From Pseudomonas sp. B21-056 (GTDB taxonomy: Bacteria; Pseudomonadota; Gammaproteobacteria; Pseudomonadales; Pseudomonadaceae): a stretch of 64,000 nucleotides of DNA. A model generated the notes under the pieces. That model was not told the DNA's origin. It did not search any database and saw only the letters and a list, made by a program, of their open reading frames with translations. Each line of letters starts with the position of its first letter. Within the stretch, counting starts at the first letter, position 1. Location: the NCBI RefSeq assembly GCF_026016325.1, contig NZ_CP087203.1:5766001-5830000 (forward strand), written 5' to 3'. Positions 41,481-50,268 of this stretch are shown piece by piece. The position numbers and the translations under genes were made by a program.

Positions 41481-42281
41481 TCACCCGCCCTGACTTGCAG
41501 GACTTACAGTTAGTTGGCTATTCGATTGAGGTTCTGTCAGTGGCACCCAGCGCAACCCCAGCCCCTTGATCAAATAGCGATTAGTCCGGTCAAAGTCCTG
41601 ATCGTCCGAGACGGTGAAGCTGCCTGAGCGGAAGGATATGAGATTCATCTCCAACAAAAGAGTAATGGCCGGGCTGATGGCCGACCGAGGCACACCTGTC
41701 AGATCCATAATCCTGTCGTAGCTGACGATTGTAAGCCCATCGCGCCCTGTTAAATCTGCTTCAGAACGACGATCTTTGTTCCGAAGAGCGAGAAGCAGGA
41801 TGTAGATTTTCAGTGCCATTAGGGACAGCAAGCTGTTGAGCTTGAAAGCTCGGAGCTTGAAAAGGTGTTTTCTGCTAACCGCAGGAGCATCACCCTCTTT
41901 TCCTCTTACGCGGTAGAGCCAGCTCTTCGGAATCTTTGCGTAGCCTTCATCCTCAAGCCAACGGCAGACGTAAAGCAGCGAGCCGTCACGAGCCTTTGAG
42001 CTGTCGCTCCGGATGAGCCCATTGGCCAGAAGAATTCGCAAAGACCTGGCGATCACCAGCCGGGAATGCCCCAGCAAAATTCCAAGCTCTTCATAAGTGG
42101 TCTTCACGAGACCTGAACGAAAGTCTGCGCGGGTGCAAATAGCTATGTAGGTTTTGAGCGAAGCAATCGAAGCATTCGTATGCAGCGCGCTAACCATATT
42201 TCGAGCGTCCCTGTGCTTGAACTCTCGTAACCCCCCGGCCATTGCCCAGCGATTTGGCATCTTGGCCCAGCTCATCTTCAT
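41481..42281 (-). CDS. Winged-helix DNA-binding protein (replication- or partition-like)
   Basis: The ATG at 42281 follows AGGAGG and gives 266 residues (MKMSWAKMPNRWAMAGG). Two winged-helix units are readable, one near residues 55-115 (TTYEELGILLGHSRLVIARS) and one near 175-235 (VSYDRIMDLTGVPRSAISPA), the layout of plasmid initiators and some island regulators. The start overlaps the stop of a 36-codon gene. Function is inferred from fold only. Confidence 0.65.
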   Translation of the reverse strand: MKMSWAKMPNRWAMAGGLREFKHRDARNMVSALHTNASIASLKTYIAICTRADFRSGLVKTTYEELGILLGHSRLVIARSLRILLANGLIRSDSSKARDGSLLYVCRWLEDEGYAKIPKSWLYRVRGKEGDAPAVSRKHLFKLRAFKLNSLLSLMALKIYILLLALRNKDRRSEADLTGRDGLTIVSYDRIMDLTGVPRSAISPAITLLLEMNLISFRSGSFTVSDDQDFDRTNRYLIKGLGLRWVPLTEPQSNSQLTVSPASQGG

Positions 42282-42388
42282 TTCGACCTCCTCAACAAAG
42301 CGAAGCTGAGTACAAGGGCAATGCACAAGGCAAGGTTCAGCGGGTCTGCCGTCAGTGCCTGCTGAATCATCAAGATCATGTCGTTCAT
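42278..42388 (-). CDS. 36-residue single-helix membrane peptide
   Basis: From ATG at 42386-42388 the frame encodes MNDMILMIQQALTADP followed by a hydrophobic helix (LNLALCIALVLSFALL) and a basic end RRSK; it stops in an ATGA overlap with the winged-helix gene. AAGGAG lies ten bases upstream. Coupling, a real membrane helix and positive-inside tail make it credible. Confidence 0.6.
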   Translation of the reverse strand: MNDMILMIQQALTADPLNLALCIALVLSFALLRRSK

Positions 42389-42622
42389 CTGGAAACCACT
42401 CCTTCGAGAATTAGTGGTTCGAAAGTACGATCTTCCAAACAATGTATCTAGATATAGGCGGATTGACTACTCAACTGAGCGAATGCCTATTTTTATTGGT
42501 TCATTGGGCTTCTACGCTCAAATCCATCAGTTCATCTGATATCTAACTATTTCAATCAGAATTGACATTCTGATGTTCAAAGTATTAAAAATGATTAACT
42601 CATTTTTCCGGAGGGTGAACGA

Positions 42623-43051
42623 ATGATCCCAGTTACGGCGTTGCAGCTGCCTTTTCATCTGGCCATCCCTGGTGCCAGGGTTCAGCTAGTCGAGCAATCT
42701 GATGGATTTGTCATGAAGGTCTATCACAGTGGTGTCACTCACATACTGCACGCCCAGCGTCAGCACGTGCGCCTGTTCATATCGTTGAACAGGGCTGCGG
42801 CTTTCCTGAGTCGTCATAACATCCATATCTTTTCCGTCGCCACATCGAGTGCCACGCCCGCTGCCATTGAGAGCGACCTCGTACGCGAATTCGCTGTGAC
42901 AACCACTTCGATCCCTACAACAATAAGCAAGCCTGGCCCATACCCGATCAAAAACGCGAGCACCATTCTTAAACACAGTGGTTCAGCCTCAGACGACGAT
43001 CTTGCGGATCACTTCCTCCAAGAGCTTGAGGACTACAAGGACTCTCTTTAG
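42623..43051 (+). CDS. Unknown island protein
   Basis: This 142-residue protein starts after GGAGG. The N-terminal 75 residues look like a beta-rich domain (RVQLVEQSDGFVMKVYHSG), followed by a Ser/Thr/Pro-rich linker and an acidic helical tail (DDDLADHFLQELEDYKDSL). It is divergent from the 36-residue peptide gene across a 234-base AT-rich gap. No family is recognised. Confidence 0.6.
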   Translation: MIPVTALQLPFHLAIPGARVQLVEQSDGFVMKVYHSGVTHILHAQRQHVRLFISLNRAAAFLSRHNIHIFSVATSSATPAAIESDLVREFAVTTTSIPTTISKPGPYPIKNASTILKHSGSASDDDLADHFLQELEDYKDSL

Positions 43052-43371
43052 CCCCACGTCGGTTAAAAGAGGCAGAGGTGATTAGTCATCACAACTGATA
43101 CGCAGGACGCCCTTCCTGACTAGACCTCCAAAATCACTCTCCTCCACAGCTTCGCAGCAAGGCTCTGGGTCGTTGGAAGCAGGCGACAGTCTCAAACGTC
43201 GCCATCCGTCCCAGCTGTATCTACGAGCAAGAGAAACTGCTATACGAGGTCATCTGGTGGCTATAGGTTTGTTGCAAATAGTCCGGTTCTGTTTTGTGGA
43301 GCCGTGACGAACCTGACCCTATAAGTTAGGCAGTTTTCTCTCATTTTGACTTTCTCAGCTCAGGGCTAGAC
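43052..43371. other. Gap before the Gabija-like operon
   Basis: There is no gene in these 320 bases. A CCTATAAGTT at about 43318 and TTGACT at 43348 are weak promoter-like elements in front of the nuclease gene. No repeats or structured elements stand out. Confidence 0.4.
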
Positions 43372-44934
43372 ATGCACACCATAAGGAAAGTGGTAATTCA
43401 GAATTTCAAGAAATTCAAATCTCTCACGCTCGATTTCGAAGCTGGGAAGAATGTGTTGATCGGCAACAACGAGGCAGGAAAAAGCAGTATTTTGCTTGCC
43501 CTAGACCTCGCGCTCGGCGGGAGTCGCAACCGCATTGAAGCTCTGGGTGCAGAAGCTCTGCTCAACAAGGATTCGGTTGACACTTTCCTTGCTGGGGAGA
43601 AGAGCCTGGAGAAACTACCTGAGCTGATAGTCGACGTTTTCCTAGAGGAAGGTGACGACGAAGGCCTGTATGGAACCAACAACTCCCACCAGCGCCAGAC
43701 TGACGGCGTGCGCATGATCCTTGCGGTGATGGCCGAGTATGGCGAAGCGGTGCAAGCCATCTTGGCTGATGATCAACCGAACTTCCCATTCGAATATTAT
43801 GCGGTGCGGTTTGAAACGTTCGCCGGCAGGCCCTACGCAGCATTCAACCGCCCCATTAAGCACATGATGCTAGACGGTTCACGTATTGATGGCGATCACG
43901 CGTCTCGTGAATACACCCGAGCCGTTTACGCTTTCAACGCCCCCGTTGAAGACCGCTATAAACTTGAAAACCTGTACCGCCAAGGCAAGCAGGCTTTTAC
44001 AGGACAACATCTCGCAGCGCTCAACGCTGACCTACCCGCGTATCAGTTTGACGTACGGAGTAGCGTCCGGTCGAACCTGGAAACTGACCTAATCATCACG
44101 GAAGACAATATTCCGCTTGAGAACCACGGCAAAGGAAGGCAGTGCTTCATCAAGACTGAATTTGCGCTGAGCAAGCACAAGCAAGGCGGCTTGGATGTAA
44201 TGCTCTTGGAGGAGCCTGAGAACCACCTCAGCCATTCCTCCATGAAAGCACTTGTCGCCAAGCTAGCGGAGAACGAGAGCACCCAGCTTTTCATTGCAAC
44301 CCACAGCAGCCATATCTGCTCAAGGCTTGATCTTAGGCATGCCCTTTTGATCGGCCCGAATGCAGCTGCTGGCTCACTTAAAGCCCTATCACCTGACACC
44401 GCAGAATTCTTCATGAAGGCCCCGGACAACAACGTCCTGGAGTTCGCGCTCTCGAAGAAGGTGATATTGGTTGAAGGTGATGCCGAATTCATCCTGGTGG
44501 AAGAGTTCTATAAGCAATGTACAAATGGGCGTCTACCGCATGTCGATGACGTTCACATAATCTCTATTGGGGGCACCAGCTTCAAAAGGTACATGGAGCT
44601 CGCTAACCTGCTCGGAATTCGAGTCGCAGCCATACGAGACAATGACAAGGATTATCAGAAAAACTGCGTAGAAAACTACGTCGACTTCGCTTCGGATAAT
44701 GCCAAAGTCTTTGCCGACAAAGACAATGACCGTTCAACCTTCGAAATAGGGTTGCACAACGACAACGAGGAAACCTGCAAGGCCGTCTTCGGCCCAGGAC
44801 GAAAAACTCTCTCCCCCTTGGAATACATGCTGGCAAACAAGGCAGAAGCCGCGTTTGAGCTGCTCAAGGGAAAGCCAGGCGAGCTCACCGTTCCTGCCTA
44901 CATCGCGGAGGCAATCCAATGGATAAACGAGTGA
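43372..44934 (+). CDS. OLD-family ATPase/TOPRIM endonuclease, GajA-like
   Basis: This 520-residue protein has an ABC-type ATPase at the N-terminus (Walker A IGNNEAGKSSIL near residue 31, Walker B LDVMLLEEPENHLSHS near 277, H-loop FIATHSSH near 305) and a C-terminal TOPRIM nuclease domain (KKVILVEGDAEFILVEEF near 365 and AAIRDNDKDY near 421). The TOPRIM glutamate and DxD residues are intact. With the helicase gene overlapping its 3' end this is the layout of Gabija (class 2 OLD), where GajA nicks phage DNA. It is about 50 residues shorter than typical GajA. Confidence 0.8.
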   Translation: MHTIRKVVIQNFKKFKSLTLDFEAGKNVLIGNNEAGKSSILLALDLALGGSRNRIEALGAEALLNKDSVDTFLAGEKSLEKLPELIVDVFLEEGDDEGLYGTNNSHQRQTDGVRMILAVMAEYGEAVQAILADDQPNFPFEYYAVRFETFAGRPYAAFNRPIKHMMLDGSRIDGDHASREYTRAVYAFNAPVEDRYKLENLYRQGKQAFTGQHLAALNADLPAYQFDVRSSVRSNLETDLIITEDNIPLENHGKGRQCFIKTEFALSKHKQGGLDVMLLEEPENHLSHSSMKALVAKLAENESTQLFIATHSSHICSRLDLRHALLIGPNAAAGSLKALSPDTAEFFMKAPDNNVLEFALSKKVILVEGDAEFILVEEFYKQCTNGRLPHVDDVHIISIGGTSFKRYMELANLLGIRVAAIRDNDKDYQKNCVENYVDFASDNAKVFADKDNDRSTFEIGLHNDNEETCKAVFGPGRKTLSPLEYMLANKAEAAFELLKGKPGELTVPAYIAEAIQWINE

Positions 44935-45953
44935 TGTTCGCCGTGGCAGGGTCAGGGAAGACCACCCTGCTAGTGAAGCGTCTGAGCCTAGAAAAGCGCG
45001 CACTGATAATCACCTACACGGAGAACAACTATCGCCATTTGCGCGATAGCATCATCAAACGGTTTGGCCATGTCCCAAAAAACATCAACCTGCTGAGTTA
45101 TTTCACGTTCCTTTATAGCTTCTGCTATCGCCCTCTGCTGCAAGTGCATATGCAGACGCGGGGAATCAGCTTTCGAGCTCCGCACGCCCGTACGTTAAAG
45201 CTCAAACGGGACAATATGGCGTATTACGCCACTACAAGCGGCAGCGTTTACCACAATCGCCTCGCAAAGCTCCTAGAGACCGTTAATGCAATTCCTGACG
45301 TGATGGCGCGAATGGAGCGCTTTTACGATGAGTTTTATGTCGACGAAGTTCAAGACCTAGCAGGTCATGATTTCAACCTGCTAATGGCATTAGCGAAAGC
45401 CAAGGTTGAAATGCTATTTGTAGGTGACTTCTACCAGCATACGTTCGACACCAGTCGTGATGGAAACGTGAACAGCTCGCTACACGCCGACATTGGGAAA
45501 TACGAAAAGCTTTTTCAAAAGGCGGGTGTGACTATCGACAAGGAAACACTGAGCCGAAGCTGGAGGTGTGGTGTCACCGTATGTGATTTTATTCGAACAC
45601 ATCTGCAGATTGATATGCAGTCACAGCATACCTACGAAACCGAAATCATTCCTCTGGCCAATCAAGTGGATGCTAACGCCGTACACGCCGATAGCAACGT
45701 GGTGAAGCTGTTCTATCAGGAGCATTACAAGTACGGGTGCCTGTCTAACAACTGGGGCGCCAGTAAGGGTTTGGATCACTACAACGATGTGTGCGTTGTG
45801 CTAGGTACTACTCACTGGAAGATCTATCAGACGTCCTCGCTCGCCGCGCTCCCCCCACAGACAAAAAACAAGCTTTATGTTGCGTTCTCACGGACTCGCG
45901 GAAGGCTGTACCTAGCGCCCGAAAAACTTTTCAAACCATTTAAAACGGACTAG
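44919..45953 (+). CDS. Compact UvrD-like helicase, GajB-like
   Basis: This 344-residue SF1A helicase overlaps the nuclease gene by 16 bases. All core motifs are present: Walker A AVAGSGKTTLL (residues 8-18), Ia IITYTENN, II FYVDEVQDL (near 141), III LFVGDFYQHTF, IV SRSWRCG (near 212), V WGASKGLDHYNDV and VI YVAFSRTRGRLY (near 320). GajB is usually around 490 residues; spacing suggests that the accessory 1B/2B insertions are reduced or absent. In Gabija the helicase regulates GajA; here it could be a minimal version. Confidence 0.78.
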   Translation: MDKRVMFAVAGSGKTTLLVKRLSLEKRALIITYTENNYRHLRDSIIKRFGHVPKNINLLSYFTFLYSFCYRPLLQVHMQTRGISFRAPHARTLKLKRDNMAYYATTSGSVYHNRLAKLLETVNAIPDVMARMERFYDEFYVDEVQDLAGHDFNLLMALAKAKVEMLFVGDFYQHTFDTSRDGNVNSSLHADIGKYEKLFQKAGVTIDKETLSRSWRCGVTVCDFIRTHLQIDMQSQHTYETEIIPLANQVDANAVHADSNVVKLFYQEHYKYGCLSNNWGASKGLDHYNDVCVVLGTTHWKIYQTSSLAALPPQTKNKLYVAFSRTRGRLYLAPEKLFKPFKTD

Positions 45954-46047
45954 GTCGTAGCCATGGGTGGTGATGTCTGGCGTAAGACCTTGTCCAGAAA
46001 GTATGCTCAGTATGAAGGGGAACCGCTGGGCATGACACCTAGCGTGA

Positions 46048-46674
46048 TCAGTCGAAAGACTGGCCCTGCTCCATCTCCCCAATCCAGCTGTATGTGCCGT
46101 TTAGCCAAACGAAGACGCTGTTGAGCACCTCGCGCAAGTGCCGGATGTTGATATGCGTAACGTCTGGGAGATGGTCTTTACCACTGTTGGTCGTCGCATA
46201 CCGAAACGCCATCGAGTCTGGGTCGACGTTGTCCAACTGGCGAATGAATTCGTGAACAGCAGTAGCGTTGACGTCAGAGCGCTCTAGCCCCAAGTCCTTG
46301 AGCAGATGCCGCAACTCCGACCACAGAGGCATCAACGGATGCTTATCGTAGTTCTTGGGCTCTTTGCCTGTCAGAGCGCGAGCACTCTTTAGCATCAGCT
46401 TGAACTGCAGCTCCAAGGAATGGCGGTACAGAAAAAGCAAAGGATAAATGCCGCTGTCCAATGGCACCTGACGATTCGCCATCGCCTCCACAAGACCGTC
46501 GGCGGCATCTTTGTATGCAAAAGCATAGAGGTCGGCACGAAAGTGAGACCAGTTCAGCATCGCGTTGTACTGCCAATCCTCACCCTGGATAAACAGCTGC
46601 TGGCCGGAGAAGTCTGCCGGCCACTGGATGGCCTCAAGCTCCGGTTCGAGCATCGGTAGCGATTCCTCATCCAT
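46048..46674 (-). CDS. Unknown helical protein, HEPN-like
   Basis: This is a 208-residue largely helical protein. The central stretch YPLLFLYRHSLELQFKLMLK resembles the core helix of HEPN-type proteins found near defence genes, but the canonical RNase R-x4-6-H motif is not clearly present. It is convergent with the Gabija-like operon, 94 bases from its end. Function is unknown; an abortive-infection role is only a guess from location. Confidence 0.55.
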   Translation of the reverse strand: MDEESLPMLEPELEAIQWPADFSGQQLFIQGEDWQYNAMLNWSHFRADLYAFAYKDAADGLVEAMANRQVPLDSGIYPLLFLYRHSLELQFKLMLKSARALTGKEPKNYDKHPLMPLWSELRHLLKDLGLERSDVNATAVHEFIRQLDNVDPDSMAFRYATTNSGKDHLPDVTHINIRHLREVLNSVFVWLNGTYSWIGEMEQGQSFD

Positions 46675-46848
46675 ATCGTCTCCTCACACTGGCCAGTCCA
46701 GGGTGTAGAACTTTACGAATCTGGGTGGACTACTGGCAACCTGTAAGTGGTTTTCTAGCGTGGACTACTGTGCGAGAAAGCGTGATCCAAGGCTGAGGTC
46801 ACATTGTCCTTTTTGCTGGATACTGACATCGAAAAATGGCTCTGATCC

Positions 46849-47241
46849 ATGCTGGGCACGGTTTGGTGCCTAATTGAGCCTCAGAGGGTACGTTATCGCG
46901 GTAGCCAGGTAGTCATTGAGGTAGGTGACTACCAGGACTTCACAAAGGCACTCGACAGATTTGAGCAGGCTGCGGATGAGGCTGAGGAAATGGCGTCATC
47001 TCTAGACCAGGCAAGACTGAATAGTGAGATGAAAAAGGTCGCGGAGACGGTTTCCAAGGATCAAGGTTTCATTTCCCTTCGTGACAAGCGAAAGCGGGCG
47101 ATGTACGTCCTAAAGCATTACCGACAGGAGATTCCTGAGTCTCCATATCTTGAGCGACCCGATCAGGGATCAGAACCTATTGATCGGAACGTTGTTCTCG
47201 TTGCAGGGCAGGCCGCTGATATTCTTGAGTTTGAGACCTGA
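46849..47241 (+). CDS. Unknown island protein
   Basis: This is a 130-residue charged protein with a central coiled-coil helix (KALDRFEQAADEAEEMASSL). The ribosome site is weak, so the true start may be a few codons later. It converges with the regulator gene at 47248-47703, with a gap of six bases. No family is recognised. Confidence 0.5.
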   Translation: MLGTVWCLIEPQRVRYRGSQVVIEVGDYQDFTKALDRFEQAADEAEEMASSLDQARLNSEMKKVAETVSKDQGFISLRDKRKRAMYVLKHYRQEIPESPYLERPDQGSEPIDRNVVLVAGQAADILEFET

Positions 47242-47247
47242 ACAGGG

Positions 47248-47703
47248 TCAACCGCCAACGTACCACAGCCGGTTAACTGTGCTCTTGGGCAGTTCTAATT
47301 GCCGGCAAACCTCCGCTTGAGAAAGGCCTTCCGCCTTGAGATCGCGCACCGCTTTGAGTCTTTCTGCGGCAGCGATTCTCTGGGGCGTAGTGAGCTTTTG
47401 GGGTTCGGCAGGTAGCTGCTCATCAAGAACACCAAGCTGCATGAGTTCTTTCATTGTGTCATTCAGAACTGAGCGCGCGGTCTTGCCTTCATCGGCTGCG
47501 GCCACCAGTGTGAGAAAGGAGAGTGGCATTAGGCCTAGCGCTTTAGCTAAGTCGGCACTGAGATCGACGGTAGCCGATGTCGTCGATGCTTCCAAGCGGC
47601 TTATGTGTGCTTGGTCAGTATGATGCTGGAGGTCTGCTTGCGACAACCCATGTCGAACCCTCAGCCACTGTAGCGTTGCCGCATATGCCTTCCGCAAAGA
47701 CAT
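47248..47703 (-). CDS. Second double-HTH regulator (XRE plus resolvase-type HTH)
   Basis: The ATG at 47703 gives 151 residues starting MSLRKAYAATLQWLRVRHG; the upstream extension is not supported. An XRE-type HTH (LSQADLQHHTDQAHISRLE, near residue 20) is followed by a linker and a C-terminal resolvase-type HTH (LKAEGLSQAEVCRQLELPKS). Organisation and length parallel the regulator at 38730-39197, so the two look like distant paralogues. It is divergent from 47861-48256. Confidence 0.7.
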   Translation of the reverse strand: MSLRKAYAATLQWLRVRHGLSQADLQHHTDQAHISRLEASTTSATVDLSADLAKALGLMPLSFLTLVAAADEGKTARSVLNDTMKELMQLGVLDEQLPAEPQKLTTPQRIAAAERLKAVRDLKAEGLSQAEVCRQLELPKSTVNRLWYVGG

Positions 47704-47860
47704 CCAGCGCACCTCTCCACAAAAGGAGACGGTATGCCCCGTTTGATGAGTTCCACACAAATGTATATAGTCATTGCGATGGGACGACAGGTGCGCCACC
47801 TTTGCGATCTGTACGTGCGCAGAGCCCTATTTTCTTTGTCGCCAAGAGGATCATCAATTT

Positions 47861-48256
47861 ATGACTAATTCTTCTGAGCACGAGCTGCTGCGGGAAGGGG
47901 AAATCTCCTCTGCTGGCACGTCGCTGTCTCATGCAGAAGTGGAAGTATTGGTCGCGGGGCGCTTCGGTCGTAAGCCTTTTTGCACCGTCGAGGACTGGGT
48001 CATCTTCCACGTCGACGAGTCCCCAGAGTCGCTCGCGAAAGTACGAGCTACCGGTCTGGAACCGCTGTTCATGTATGCCCATTGCGTCATCCATGACGGT
48101 CATGGCCGGTTTCCGCCAGGGGGCTGGGTGCGCTCGACCCTGTGTAAATCGTTCGACGGTATTTGCCTGTTCGAGACGCGAAACACGGTGTACGTGCTCG
48201 TGGGAAAAGGGCGCGAGATGACTGCCTCGCTGAAGACAATATTTGGCTTATGTTAA
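47861..48256 (+). CDS. Unknown small island protein, beta-rich
   Basis: The ATG at 47861 gives 131 residues. The C-terminal half (RFPPGGWVRSTL, LFETRNTVYVLVGKG) is a compact beta fold that also appears, more diverged, in the product of 48772-49161. It probably opens a three-gene set with 48299 and 48772 on the same strand. No function is known to me. Confidence 0.55.
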   Translation: MTNSSEHELLREGEISSAGTSLSHAEVEVLVAGRFGRKPFCTVEDWVIFHVDESPESLAKVRATGLEPLFMYAHCVIHDGHGRFPPGGWVRSTLCKSFDGICLFETRNTVYVLVGKGREMTASLKTIFGLC

Positions 48257-48298
48257 TCGCAGGCGCACTTCGCGGGCCTGCTCAACACGAGATACACG

Positions 48299-48769
48299 AT
48301 GTTCAGGATTAGCATGCAAGACCAGGCCGGCCCGGTGGGAATGTTCGGGGATGGTCTCGCTCACTTTCACGCCATGTCGCGATCCTTGGTTACCCATTGG
48401 TATCACGTGAGCCTCAAGCGCCGGCATGAGGGGCGATTCGTAGCTTATGAAGAGATGCTGAACGATGAGCCTCGCTTGGTAGAGCTGCTGGTCTCCCAAG
48501 ACGAGAGCATGGTCATTCAAGATGTCCAGGTCGTTACCCCGGCATGGATGAACAAAGGGTCAGGCTGGAAGATGGAAATGCTGAAATCACTTTCCATGGG
48601 GTTCAACCAGGCAGAAGTGCCAATCTGTGTTCTGCAGGTCGAGAGTGGTGATGTGTACGTCAATACCCATCAACGCGACCTGGATGTCGATGCCTTGGTT
48701 GGGGTCAGGGAGCTATATCGGCGCAGTGCTCCAACCGCCGGCGTGGCCTCAGCGTCGGAGGCTCTGTAG
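48299..48769 (+). CDS. Unknown island protein
   Basis: This 156-residue protein is in the middle of a same-strand run of three genes. Mixed alpha/beta sequence with aromatic and histidine-rich N-terminal part (LAHFHAMSRSLVTHWYHV). The ribosome site is weak; an ATG at 48314 is the alternative. It ends two bases before the next start. No motif is recognised. Confidence 0.55.
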   Translation: MFRISMQDQAGPVGMFGDGLAHFHAMSRSLVTHWYHVSLKRRHEGRFVAYEEMLNDEPRLVELLVSQDESMVIQDVQVVTPAWMNKGSGWKMEMLKSLSMGFNQAEVPICVLQVESGDVYVNTHQRDLDVDALVGVRELYRRSAPTAGVASASEAL

Positions 48770-48771
48770 CT

Positions 48772-49161
48772 ATGGACGACATCAATACCGTCGCAGTCGA
48801 TTTACACGAAAAGCGCTACTCGGACTTCGACCTTCTTCGCATCGCCAAAGCAGTGAATCAAGACTACGACGGGCTGGTCACGGCCTACCTAGTGAATGTC
48901 CATATTCATGCATGCAGTGCCGTTGGCGTAGTTTTCAGTCACATTTGCCCTGGGCCGTACCAACGATTTGCAGATGGTAGGCTGATTCGGACATCGGACA
49001 TTCAGTCCGTTACGAAGGAGGGAAAGTTTTGGGTTATCAACACGGTCAACTCCAAGTACGTGATTGCGACGTTTAGGCGTGATGTCGGGCGCCGCAGCTT
49101 GCGTGAGTTCTTACGTATAGCAGGCGCCAGGTATCTGCCAACGCCTGATCGACTGCAATAA
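48772..49161 (+). CDS. Unknown small island protein related to 47861-48256
   Basis: This is a 129-residue protein. RFADGRLIRTSD and VINTVNSKYVIATF align with RFPPGGWVRST and LFETRNTVYVLVG in the 47861 gene product, so both seem to share one fold. GGAGG lies about ten bases before the ATG. It ends a three-gene run. Confidence 0.55.
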   Translation: MDDINTVAVDLHEKRYSDFDLLRIAKAVNQDYDGLVTAYLVNVHIHACSAVGVVFSHICPGPYQRFADGRLIRTSDIQSVTKEGKFWVINTVNSKYVIATFRRDVGRRSLREFLRIAGARYLPTPDRLQ

Positions 49162-49244
49162 ATCCTGCATCGTTGTTGTACGGTAGCCCTTTGCGATGTT
49201 CTGCTGCGGCAAAAGGCTTTAAGGCGATCAGCCAGTACACGGAA

Positions 49245-50006
49245 CTATCTCAGAGTCGGTCTCTGCCGGAGTGTAGGGCCGAACCGCGTGGACAGATACC
49301 GCTTGGCGTACCCGCTGATGAATTTATAACCTTCATCGATAGTCAGAGATGCTGTCTTGATTTCCTTCGCCTGCTGCTTGAATCCATGCCGCGACTCAAA
49401 GCCACTGATCGAAAAATTGTTAGCAGTCAGCTCAAAGCTTTTCTGAATCTTTTTGTCTACAGGCACAGTTAAACCGTACTTCGCCGTATAGGACTCAATT
49501 GTTTCGAGAATCTTGTAATAGGTAGTCCAACCGCCCTTTTGCTCAAACAGCTTGACCAAGTGGTAAGCGTCTTGGTACTCGCAAGCAAGCGATACAAGGT
49601 GAAAAACTAACGCGCTATCTTCGCGTTCCCTGCCTCGCGTCGCTGAGGCTGGGAGAGCACCGAGAAGGCCATGCAAATTACGCTTTTCGACGTAGTTTAC
49701 GCTCCGGCCCTCACGCAAGAGGCGCGCAATCCGGAAGGGGTGTCGCTGGTTCCACAGCAAAGCCATTGCTCCGTTGAACAGCGACAGAAGCTCGTGCGCT
49801 ACCTGCCAGGCCACATCAGGGTCATCTTCGATATCGCCGAAATGTGAGGAACTGAAGCTGAAGTGGTCATTTGTGCAGTCGAGGTAGTCGTCGACTCCTC
49901 CCCACACCCAAAAATGCCCGTTGTTATCGTTCTCGCGAGAAAGCTGATGCAAGTACATCGGAATGCCGCTGGTAAGTTCGACTTCCCATTCAATTGTGGA
50001 GCTCAT
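49245..50006 (-). CDS. Unknown island protein
   Basis: This is a 253-residue soluble protein without signal peptide or membrane helix. The N-terminal part is aromatic and acidic (HFWVWGGVDDYLDC), the middle helical (LLSLFNGAMALLWNQRHPF, EYQDAYHLVKLFEQKGG). No domain is recognised. It stands between unrelated genes and faces 48772 convergently. Confidence 0.55.
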   Translation of the reverse strand: MSSTIEWEVELTSGIPMYLHQLSRENDNNGHFWVWGGVDDYLDCTNDHFSFSSSHFGDIEDDPDVAWQVAHELLSLFNGAMALLWNQRHPFRIARLLREGRSVNYVEKRNLHGLLGALPASATRGREREDSALVFHLVSLACEYQDAYHLVKLFEQKGGWTTYYKILETIESYTAKYGLTVPVDKKIQKSFELTANNFSISGFESRHGFKQQAKEIKTASLTIDEGYKFISGYAKRYLSTRFGPTLRQRPTLR

Positions 50007-50268
50007 TTAGGGTCGTAACCTCAGAATCCTGGAATTGGCAGCCTGCTGCCATGCTTAAAAGGCAGTGAATCTAAGACAGGCTGCTGCAGGTCTGCAATAG
50101 GGATGCGTTCTCTCACAACCAACCCTGCCACCGAATTAGCTAAAACGGAATTGGTCGTCAAACTGGATCTACGCCTTTCTAGACACCGGCGGGACGGTCA
50201 AAGACGACACTACAAATAGATCAATGATGTCCTCTGCGCTGGTCAGGATACCCCCTCCCTCGGCTCAC

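Noticed and set aside
34561..43920. Right attachment site from CACGGTTC or ACGGTTC matches
   Set aside because: The matches (for example near 34570 and 43870) are 7-8 bases inside coding genes and lack the remaining tRNA half, so they are chance.
46048..46674. Calling this gene a HEPN ribonuclease
   Set aside because: Only the hydrophobic helix pattern fits; the catalytic R-x4-6-H motif is not clear.
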